Source: Chitinophaga varians
GTDB lineage: Bacteria > Bacteroidota > Bacteroidia > Chitinophagales > Chitinophagaceae
Reading direction: 5' to 3'
Length of the DNA stretch: 64,000 nucleotides
NCBI RefSeq assembly: GCF_012641275.1
Contig: NZ_JABAIA010000004.1
Span: 806,001 to 870,000, forward strand
Of the stretch, positions 53,873 through 60,998 are shown in pieces; position 1 is the stretch's first letter, and each line of letters begins with the position of its first letter. A program made the translations under genes and the position numbers. The notes under the pieces were generated by a model. It ran no database searches. It had not been told where the DNA came from and worked only from the letters and a program-made list of their open reading frames with translations.

Positions 53873-56800
53873 ATGCGATTAGTCAGGAATGTAAAACTGT
53901 TTTTCCGGGAAGGAAACTCGGACAAAACATATGAAATAGACCTTTGTGAAGTTGGCCCGGAACAATATACTGTTAACTTTAGATACGGAAAACGCTTCGG
54001 AACCCTGAAAGAAGGCACCAAGACTGTAACCCCCGTAGCGCTTGCAGCCGCCACCACCATCTTTGACGCCCTGGAAAAGGAAAAGCGCAGCAAAGGTTAT
54101 CTCGGTGAGCAGGAAGCTGTGCAGGACCTTTCTTTTGTACCAGTAGATACTTCCGTAGTGGCCGATCCACAAGATGCCGCTATTCTCAAAAGGTTGCAGG
54201 GCGCACTGGAAAATAAGCCCGCGTATAAAACTGCCTGGAAAACATCGCGTGTGATCTGGAAAGCAGGTGAACGTAAGCTCAAGGAAGCGGTCCCTTATCT
54301 GATCAAACTGATGGAAAGGGGAGATGCTATGCAGCGTTATACCGCGCTCTGGGCCCTCGGCAGATGTGCCGATCCCGCTGCGGTCCCGGTACTGCGTTCC
54401 TATGCAGATAACGGCTCCTATGCGCAGAACATCCGGATGCTGGCCGCCAATGGCCTGCTACTGACGCTTCCCGAAGAGGAGCGCAACGCGCATATACAGA
54501 GCCATTTCCACCGCCTGCCGGAATCATTGCAGCAAACCATCGCCGGTGATAATGCCCAGGCCATCTTCGACGAGGTACAGCAGCTGGTCATGGTCAAATC
54601 AGAACTCAACTACCCGATGCTGGAAGACCTGTATATCGTGGCGTATAACAATAAGGCCGTCAGGGACGCTATCATCGGCTTCCTGGTCCATATGCCTTTA
54701 CGCCCCAGCCACTTCCAGCATATACGCCATATTTTCAAACAGGCCGAACTGCGCGACGATCAGGGAATCGTAGGTACGCTGGCCGTCAGGTTTGAAAGGG
54801 AACTGCCAATGTTCAACCATCCCGGCAAACGACTGGACTATGATGGAAACGAATATCATCCCAATGTGTTCGTGCCGGAGTTGCAGGAGACTTTTAAAAT
54901 AGCCAGGGAAATAAAAAAGCCGGGATCCCGCCTCGCTTATTCCAACAAAACAAGAAACTACCTGAGACGCAGGGTACTCCGTAACCTGCGCGCAGCGGGC
55001 AAAAGAGGCGATATGGAATATGTACGCCTCGCCACCGCCATGCTGCTGCAATACGAAGAGCAGCGTGATGCCAGGCAGGAATATCAAGTCAAACAATACA
55101 GCTGGGTCAATGGCCGCTATACCACCTGGTATAAGCAGTATCCGGCCCATGCGCAGGCCGTATTCCTCAACTATATTCTGCGGGGAAACAATCCTGATTT
55201 GAAGCTGGACTCCAACGGTACGGCATGGTGTTTCCAGGTGGACAGAAATGAAAAAGGTGAGATTACGCGTGAAGCGACGATGCTCCGCGACCACCCCGAT
55301 ACCGTGAAAGCACAGCAAAAAGGAACGCTGTTACAGAAACTGTTCGGCTGGCTGGGCGGGGAGAAACAAACGCCGGCACCCGGTGTGGTACCGCCCACTT
55401 ATCAGCCGGAAACCGCTCCTGCGGCGCCGGCCAGCGAGGTGCCTTACCTGGAGTTATGGCGACAGATGCCACAGGCGTTTGTGCAGCTGCTGATCGCCGG
55501 TAGAATGGAAGTGGTGCATCTCTTTGCCATGGAGCAATTGAAATCGCACCCCGAATACGCAGACCTGAAAGCCAAAATGGATGAGCAAACGATCTACTAT
55601 CTGCTGATCAGCCATTTTAATGTTCCCGCGCTCTTCGGCCTGGAACTGGCAAAAGAAAAATATAACCCGGCCAACCTATCGTTCTTCCTGTTGTACGCCG
55701 TTACCATGAGCCCTCTGGAAGTGGCCAGGGTACAGGGCCTCGACTGGGTAGACCAAAACAAGGCTGCCTGCTTCGGGGACGCGGATTTCCTGATGCGGAT
55801 GATATTTAATCCGTATAAGGATGTCCGTAATTATGTACGGCAACAACTGACACCGGAACATCTGCCCATCGACAAGGCACGCGCACTCGTCGGTAAGGCG
55901 ATTGCCGCATTGCTGGCGTCCAACAATCTGGCAGATGATGTGAACCAGAACCTCAACGATGGTTGCCAGATCCTGGAACATTTCTGCGCCGATGCCCTGC
56001 GTGAAGTGGACATGAAAGTGATCACTGACCTTATGAACTCACCCACACCGGCCTGCCAGGCTTTTGGCGTGCGTCTGATGGTGATGAAACAAGGACAGCT
56101 GAATTTTGCAGAACTGTCAGACCAGCTGCTGCGTAACCTGGTGGCCAGCCAGCATGCTTCGGTAAGAATGGCCGGCATGTCTGTCCTGAAAGCGATGCCG
56201 GAAGCGGAACTGTTGCGCAGGGCAGAGGTGTTGCTCGATATCGTGCTGGCACCGTATGCGGACGTACGAAAAGAAATACGCCCGCTGATAGCCTCTCTGG
56301 TAGCGAAAGACAGCCGCCTGGCCGTGTATCTGGTCAACGAGCTGGTGCCGCGCCTCATGCGCAAGGAAACCTCAGAAGGTATCCACGATGATATCGCTGC
56401 TATCCTGAGCCATGAGCTGGTAGGGCATCTGCAGGACGTAGACACCGCTACCGCATTACGTTTACTGTATGCCAACTATCGCGCTGCACAGGAATTTGGC
56501 GTGGTAGTATTGAATAAATACATCCCGGCAGAAGCGCTGACCGTTAAACAGGTGATTGCTGCCGGCAGCCACGAACTGCTGGCGGTGCGTGAATGGAGCT
56601 GGGGCTTCTTTAACCGGCATGCCGCCCGTATGCGCTATGAGCGCGACGCGGCCATCGGCCTGCTGGACGCTAAATGGGACGATACCCGCCGTTTTGCGCA
56701 GGAGTTTTTCCGCACGCAGTTCTCCGAAAATGACTGGACGCCGGAAACCCTCGTGGCCATCGCCGACAGCGTGCGCCCGGACATTCAGGCCTTCGGCCGT

Positions 56801-57205
56801 GAAATGCTGACGCGTTTCTTCAAAGATGCAGACGGACCGTCTTATCTGCTGAAACTGAGCCAGCATCCGAGCGTGGCCATGCAGGTTTTTGCCACCAATT
56901 ACCTGGCAGCCTATGCTACCGACAATCTGGAGTACCTGCGCAGTATGGAGCATTATTTCCGTTCTGTGCTGAGCCGTGTCAACAAAGCCAGGGTAGCCAA
57001 AGAGCGTATCTTTAACCTGTTGGAGAAAGAAGCCTTGAAGTCTGCCGAAGCAGCTGCTTACATCGGAGAGATCATCGCTCATATATCCGCTACCGTGTCT
57101 ATTGCTGACAAGGCACGCTGCATACAGATCATGCGCGATATACAGCAACAGTTCGATATTGCACTGCCAATAACGTTAATGCCCGTACGAACCCAAACGA
57201 TTTAG
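53873..57205 (+). CDS. Retron type XIII-like WGR and HEAT/ARM-repeat protein
   Basis: This 1110-residue cytosolic protein starts with a WGR-like domain (about 1-80: VRNVKLFFREGNSDKTYEID, YTVNFRYGKRFGTLKEGTK), in which the W-G-R signature is reduced to Y-G-K-R. The remainder is almost entirely helical with HEAT/ARM-type pairs, clearest at 135-230 (YLIKLMERGDAMQRYTALWA, AAVPVLRSYADNGSYAQNIR) and at 690-830 and 970-1080. A Pro/Ala/Gln-rich linker lies near 495-525. The architecture recalls MolR/YehI-type WGR proteins. In the retron classification I recall (Mestre and coworkers; PADLOC and DefenseFinder models), an ARM protein of this sort accompanies a SWIM protein and a reverse transcriptase in type XIII. 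It is likely a sensor, scaffold or effector of antiphage defence; which one is unknown. Confidence 0.85.
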   Translation: MRLVRNVKLFFREGNSDKTYEIDLCEVGPEQYTVNFRYGKRFGTLKEGTKTVTPVALAAATTIFDALEKEKRSKGYLGEQEAVQDLSFVPVDTSVVADPQDAAILKRLQGALENKPAYKTAWKTSRVIWKAGERKLKEAVPYLIKLMERGDAMQRYTALWALGRCADPAAVPVLRSYADNGSYAQNIRMLAANGLLLTLPEEERNAHIQSHFHRLPESLQQTIAGDNAQAIFDEVQQLVMVKSELNYPMLEDLYIVAYNNKAVRDAIIGFLVHMPLRPSHFQHIRHIFKQAELRDDQGIVGTLAVRFERELPMFNHPGKRLDYDGNEYHPNVFVPELQETFKIAREIKKPGSRLAYSNKTRNYLRRRVLRNLRAAGKRGDMEYVRLATAMLLQYEEQRDARQEYQVKQYSWVNGRYTTWYKQYPAHAQAVFLNYILRGNNPDLKLDSNGTAWCFQVDRNEKGEITREATMLRDHPDTVKAQQKGTLLQKLFGWLGGEKQTPAPGVVPPTYQPETAPAAPASEVPYLELWRQMPQAFVQLLIAGRMEVVHLFAMEQLKSHPEYADLKAKMDEQTIYYLLISHFNVPALFGLELAKEKYNPANLSFFLLYAVTMSPLEVARVQGLDWVDQNKAACFGDADFLMRMIFNPYKDVRNYVRQQLTPEHLPIDKARALVGKAIAALLASNNLADDVNQNLNDGCQILEHFCADALREVDMKVITDLMNSPTPACQAFGVRLMVMKQGQLNFAELSDQLLRNLVASQHASVRMAGMSVLKAMPEAELLRRAEVLLDIVLAPYADVRKEIRPLIASLVAKDSRLAVYLVNELVPRLMRKETSEGIHDDIAAILSHELVGHLQDVDTATALRLLYANYRAAQEFGVVVLNKYIPAEALTVKQVIAAGSHELLAVREWSWGFFNRHAARMRYERDAAIGLLDAKWDDTRRFAQEFFRTQFSENDWTPETLVAIADSVRPDIQAFGREMLTRFFKDADGPSYLLKLSQHPSVAMQVFATNYLAAYATDNLEYLRSMEHYFRSVLSRVNKARVAKERIFNLLEKEALKSAEAAAYIGEIIAHISATVSIADKARCIQIMRDIQQQFDIALPITLMPVRTQTI

Positions 57206-57207
57206 AA

Positions 57208-57273
57208 ATTTGGTTATTTAGTTATTTTGGGATTTTGAAAGAATACCATCTTTCAATGATGAAATAACCAAAT
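57208..57273 (+). other. Intercistronic hairpin between ARM and SWIM genes
   Basis: A 12-bp outer stem (57208-57219 with 57262-57273, atttggttattt and complement) encloses a 7-bp inner stem (57235-57241 with 57250-57256, ttgaaag and complement). It fills most of the 90-base gap. There is no T-tract after it, so mRNA stability or translation control is more likely than termination. Confidence 0.5.
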
Positions 57274-57295
57274 AACAAAATCTGAAAATAGATTT

Positions 57296-58948
57296 ATGTT
57301 ATTCAATTACAGATATAGCGGCAACTCACAGGTGTACAGCAATGCTACATCTGCCGGTATTTCCTTTGCCCCGGACACCCGCCGTGACCCGACCTTTTTT
57401 GTTGGAAAACTCCATAAAAAAATCGCTTTCCGCGAAGCCATATCTGCACTGCATGATGTAGTGGTGTCGGACCTGCGTTTTAAACCCAAAGATAAAACCG
57501 CCTATAAGGAATGGGCAGCCCAGCAGGAGTCTGTATGGCTGGCGGAACATATGAACGGTTACGACGGAGAAGCTGCCAACCAACGGATTGCCGCGCTCTC
57601 CGAAAGCCTGAAGGAGGTAAGTGCAGAGAAGGATAAAGTAATGGGCCCTTTTTACAACGCCCGTAAAAAATATTTTGATTATCTGTACCAGAAAGACCGG
57701 GATGCCTGGTTTGTACTGGACCCGGTGATCACGGTGCATCCGGATGAAATGTTCTTCGAATGTTTTAGCCAGGATGAATCTACCTATGGTAAACTGAGCG
57801 CCAGCTATAACGTTTTCAAGGAAGTGAATGAGTTCGGGTGCGGTACTACCAACATCGACTATTCCGCTGCTTTGTATGACGAGTTCCAGAAAATCCGGGA
57901 CTATAAGGAAACAGATTTTAAAGTAGACCCGGGAGGTTTTCAGATACAGACTTCGCAGGAAGAAATGTACCATGAAGTGAAAATCGATCTGCCGGACAGC
58001 TGGGTGAGAGGCTTTTTACAGGTAAGTTCCGCTATGACGCTGCCTGCCGCCACCTTCGACCTGCACCCGATGGATGTATATAATTTCTGCCTGTGGCTGC
58101 GCCGTTTCAAGGAAAAGAGCGGTCCGCGTTCCATCCGTTTTAAATTGGAGCCGGGCAAACCTGTGCGGGCGGTATTTGAACCATGGAACCACGAAATCGT
58201 GTGTGCGAGATCGATATACAAGGGCGGTCAAAGCCGTGAAATCAGGATATGGGGCAGAAGGAGACTGTTGATACTGGAACGCCTGGTCCCTATTGCCAAA
58301 AAATTCACTGTGCATCTTATCGGCAACGGTCTGCCGTCTTTCTACGTCGCAGACCTGGGGGATATGCAATTTACCCTCGGGCTCTCCGGCTGGACGGCCA
58401 ATGACTGGTCACGTGCCGGTCAGTTTGACTTGATGGCGCCTCGTGCCATTGTGGAAGACAGCGCCAAACTGAAAGTGTTTGCCGACCTGCAAACCCGCTG
58501 GATGGCCAAACCGGAGACCATCGCTGCTGCCACAGGGCTGGACAAAGCCACTGTACTGGGCGCGCTGGGTATCTATACGCAAGCCGGCAAAGTGATCTTT
58601 GACCTGCATAGCGGCATGTACCGCCTGCGGGAACTGAGCCGCGACCCGCTGCCGCTGGAATCCCTGCGGTTTGCCAACCCGCTGGAAGCAGAAGCGTCGC
58701 AGCTGGTGCAGGAAAAACGGGTGACTTTCACCGCCCAGGACATTCCCGGTACCGGCATACAGTTGAAAGGAAATGTAAAAAGCACACATCGTGTATACCA
58801 TCCCGTTATTGTCATCGATAATGATGAAAGACTCAGCGATGCACATTGCGATTGTAGTTTTTATAACACTAACAAGTTGTACAAAGGGCCGTGCGAACAC
58901 ATGCTGGCACTGCGTATGACGCATGCTGAAAATAATTCTGCACAATAA
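57296..58948 (+). CDS. Retron type XIII-like winged-helix SWIM zinc-finger protein
   Basis: This 550-residue protein ends in a SWIM zinc finger: C518-x-C520-x12-C533-x-H535 (HCDCSFYN and GPCEHML), which in other proteins binds DNA or protein. A winged-helix-like segment lies before it at about 400-448 (AKPETIAAATGLDKATVLGA, then GKVIFDLHSGMYRLREL). The N-terminal 390 residues are mixed alpha/beta with no recognised enzyme motif. The pairing of winged helix and SWIM with an ARM protein and a retron reverse transcriptase matches the WHSWIM component of type XIII retrons as I recall it. It is a likely nucleic-acid-binding accessory or effector. The stop codon is inside a strong hairpin just upstream of the msr-msd RNA. 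Confidence 0.87.
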   Translation: MLFNYRYSGNSQVYSNATSAGISFAPDTRRDPTFFVGKLHKKIAFREAISALHDVVVSDLRFKPKDKTAYKEWAAQQESVWLAEHMNGYDGEAANQRIAALSESLKEVSAEKDKVMGPFYNARKKYFDYLYQKDRDAWFVLDPVITVHPDEMFFECFSQDESTYGKLSASYNVFKEVNEFGCGTTNIDYSAALYDEFQKIRDYKETDFKVDPGGFQIQTSQEEMYHEVKIDLPDSWVRGFLQVSSAMTLPAATFDLHPMDVYNFCLWLRRFKEKSGPRSIRFKLEPGKPVRAVFEPWNHEIVCARSIYKGGQSREIRIWGRRRLLILERLVPIAKKFTVHLIGNGLPSFYVADLGDMQFTLGLSGWTANDWSRAGQFDLMAPRAIVEDSAKLKVFADLQTRWMAKPETIAAATGLDKATVLGALGIYTQAGKVIFDLHSGMYRLRELSRDPLPLESLRFANPLEAEASQLVQEKRVTFTAQDIPGTGIQLKGNVKSTHRVYHPVIVIDNDERLSDAHCDCSFYNTNKLYKGPCEHMLALRMTHAENNSAQ

Positions 58949-58973
58949 AATTTTATTTTTCAGAATTATTTTC
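58928..58973 (+). other. Strong hairpin over the SWIM gene stop codon
   Basis: Perfect 13-base arms (58928-58940 with 58961-58973, gaaaataattctg and complement) enclose the stop codon (58946-58948) and an inner AT palindrome (aataaaattttatt). It could be a terminator without a clean T-tract, an RNase processing site or an insulator between the coding mRNA and the retron RNA. Confidence 0.6.
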
Positions 58974-59000
58974 TAACTTGCCTGCTCGTTAATAAACACA

Positions 59001-59243
59001 GATCTTTGTAAAGAGGAATTGATTGCACTTGCGCCCGTAAAAGGGACGAATGATGTTTCGTCATTCAGGTATCATGACTATACATGCTTCACTAAATGCA
59101 ATCTTTACTTTGGGAGGGGCGTACCTATAGCGAATTTACGGTACAAGCCCCGGGGGCTGAAATTCACTATAGGTACGCCCCTCCCTGGAGTTGATTGATT
59201 TAGTCAATGGCTTGCACGAAGGCCTTTTCCTCTTTACAAAATC
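59001..59243 (+). ncRNA. Predicted retron msr-msd RNA
   Basis: The region has the layout of a retron RNA just upstream of its reverse transcriptase. The a1 and a2 repeats are 59005-59018 (tttgtaaagaggaa) and 59227-59240, 14 bp perfect, extended by gat/atc at 59001-59003 and 59241-59243 around one bulged C. Inside, 59021-59027 (gattgca) pairs with 59097-59103 and closes an msr domain holding a hairpin with UUU loop (59048-59055 with 59059-59066; one G-T pair). The msd hairpin follows at 59112-59185. The reverse transcriptase would prime from a guanosine 2'-OH soon after a1 (G59021 is a candidate) and copy msd into msDNA. Boundaries come from pairing by eye; exact ends, the branch G and the promoter are not established. 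Confidence 0.8.
59112..59185 (+). other. msd hairpin of the retron RNA
   Basis: This 74-base hairpin has a perfect 19-bp stem (59112-59130 with 59167-59185, gggaggggcgtacctatag and complement), one C-A mismatch, a 6-bp stem (59132-59137 with 59160-59165), an asymmetric internal loop, and a 5-bp apical hairpin agccc-CGG-gggct (59146-59158). The long stem is what is expected of an msd template. Confidence 0.8.
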
Positions 59244-59354
59244 CTGTTTCTCTTCGCGTCAGGCATGGCTTCCGCAGCCGCTTCAAAGCCGGACCTTTTT
59301 ACTCCGCTTCAGTTTAGCTGCTAAACATTCATTAAAAAAGTAAACGCCAACACT
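59244..59354 (+). promoter_or_regulatory. Leader between retron RNA and reverse transcriptase, with a 15-base dyad
   Basis: This 111-base gap contains a perfect dyad gtttagc-t-gctaaac (59312-59326), 28 bases before the reverse transcriptase start. No TAnnTTTG element or Shine-Dalgarno was found. The dyad is a possible operator or RNA stem. The reverse transcriptase is probably translated from the same transcript that carries msr-msd. Confidence 0.4.
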
Positions 59355-60926
59355 ATGGCCGAAGGCTTAACCCGTCAACAGCTGTACGACAGAATCCGTG
59401 CATCCTCCAAAGAGGAATTTATACTGGAAGAAATGACCCGTCTGGGTTTCTGGGCACGTAATACCACCCAGCCATCCTTACCGGAAACACTGATACGCAA
59501 GGAAGGAGAACTGCGCCGCGAATTGAATGAACTGCTGGCCGAAAAACAAAAATACCGCAACAAGGAAAGAATGCTGGCAGACATGCGCAAAGAACGCATG
59601 GCCAAAGCAAAACTGAAACGCGCGGAGACAAAAAAACGCAACGAAGAAAAAAGAAAAGCCCGCGCTGAAGCCTGGGCAGAGAAAAAGAAGTCCGATATCA
59701 TCTACCTCGGTGAGGAAGTTTCCGCCGGCCTTAATAAAATTGCACCTGATGAAACACAGCTGGCCAAATTCGGCCTGCCGGTGTTCAAAGATGCTACAGC
59801 CCTGGCAGCCGCTATGGGCATCACCCTCGGTAAACTGCGCTTCCTGGCGTTCAACCGGAAGGTGGCGCACACTTCGCACTATCAACGTTTCCAGATTGCC
59901 AAGAAATCAGGTGGCACCCGCGTTATCTCAGCGCCTATGCCGCAACTGAAAGCCGCGCAACACTGGATACTGGAGAACATTCTCTATAAAATCAAAAACA
60001 GCGATGCTGCCCATGGTTTCGTACCCGGCAAATCCATCGTTACCAACGCCGCACCGCACGTTGGCCAGGACATCGTCATTAATATCGACCTGCGGGACTT
60101 TTTCCCTTCCGTTCCCTACAAAAGGGTGAAAGGCCTTTTCTGTAAACTGGGATACGCAGAGCAGGTGGCTACCATCCTGGGCCTCATCTGCACCGAACCG
60201 GAAGTGGATGAGATCCTGCTAGACAACCGTAAATACTATGTGGCCAAAACGGAAAGGCACCTGCCGCAGGGAGCGCCTACCAGCCCGGCACTCACGAACC
60301 TGATCTGCTTCAAACTGGACCGCCGTTTTGAGGGGCTGGCCGCTAAATACGGTTACGCTTACACGCGATATGCGGACGATATGACTTTCTCCGCTAAAGG
60401 CGAGGCTGCCGATAAAGCCGGACAGCTGCTCTGGTCAGTGAAACAGGTGGTAAAAGAAGAAGGCTTCACCATTCATCCGGACAAACTGAAGGTGATGCGC
60501 CGCGGCGACAAAAGAGAGGTGACCGGCATCGTTGTCAATGAAAAAATCAGCCTTGACCGTGATACGCTGCGTAAGTTCCGTGCGTTGCTGCATCAGATCT
60601 CCAAAACCGGCCTGGCAGGCAAACGCTGGGGCAAAGGCAAAAATATTATTAGCAGCATGGAAGGTTTCGCCAACTACGTATACATGGTGAAACCGGAACA
60701 GGGCGCTAAGCTGAAGGAAACACTGGCGCTGCTGCTGCAAAGGGAAGACATCAAGGCGGAAGCCCGTAACCTCTGGACCACCGGCTCTACGTCGCCTGCG
60801 TCCGCTGATACGCCTGCATCGGCTGATAAACCTTCTACGGCCCAACATCCGGAAGGTATTCCCATCGTAAAAGACACACCGGCGGCTACTAATAAGCCAG
60901 ATAAGCCATGGTGGGATGTGCTATAG
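59355..60926 (+). CDS. Retron reverse transcriptase (type XIII-like)
   Basis: This 523-residue enzyme makes msDNA from the adjacent RNA. It has a charged, probably coiled-coil N-terminal extension (about 45-120) and then the RT fold. Retron hallmarks are present: NAAPH (NAxxH, residues 231-235), catalytic D245 in INIDLRDFFPSV, PQGAPTSP (304-311), YADD (339-342) and VTG (389-391) in the region that recognises the msr RNA. There is no maturase, endonuclease or integrase domain, which argues against a group II intron, and no template/variable repeat pair for a diversity-generating element. A Pro/Ser/Ala/Thr-rich tail (about 478-515) ends KPWWDVL. Context with the ARM and SWIM genes points to type XIII. 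Confidence 0.93.
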   Translation: MAEGLTRQQLYDRIRASSKEEFILEEMTRLGFWARNTTQPSLPETLIRKEGELRRELNELLAEKQKYRNKERMLADMRKERMAKAKLKRAETKKRNEEKRKARAEAWAEKKKSDIIYLGEEVSAGLNKIAPDETQLAKFGLPVFKDATALAAAMGITLGKLRFLAFNRKVAHTSHYQRFQIAKKSGGTRVISAPMPQLKAAQHWILENILYKIKNSDAAHGFVPGKSIVTNAAPHVGQDIVINIDLRDFFPSVPYKRVKGLFCKLGYAEQVATILGLICTEPEVDEILLDNRKYYVAKTERHLPQGAPTSPALTNLICFKLDRRFEGLAAKYGYAYTRYADDMTFSAKGEAADKAGQLLWSVKQVVKEEGFTIHPDKLKVMRRGDKREVTGIVVNEKISLDRDTLRKFRALLHQISKTGLAGKRWGKGKNIISSMEGFANYVYMVKPEQGAKLKETLALLLQREDIKAEARNLWTTGSTSPASADTPASADKPSTAQHPEGIPIVKDTPAATNKPDKPWWDVL

Positions 60927-60945
60927 GAGATCACACATTAATCAT

Positions 60946-60981
60946 AAAAAAGCCTGCGCTGGACACAGCGCAGGCTTTTTT
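60946..60981. terminator. Bidirectional terminator between retron and TonB receptor
   Basis: Arms of 16 bases (60946-60961 and 60966-60981, core agcctgcgctg) with a 4-base loop have six A and six T at the outer ends. It closes both the retron operon and the minus-strand receptor gene. Confidence 0.9.
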
Positions 60982-60998
60982 ATGTGGTGTATAACAGA

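Noticed and set aside
59355..60926. Group II intron or diversity-generating reverse transcriptase
   Set aside because: The protein lacks maturase and endonuclease domains, has the retron NAxxH and VTG motifs, and no intron RNA domains or template/variable repeat pair were found nearby.
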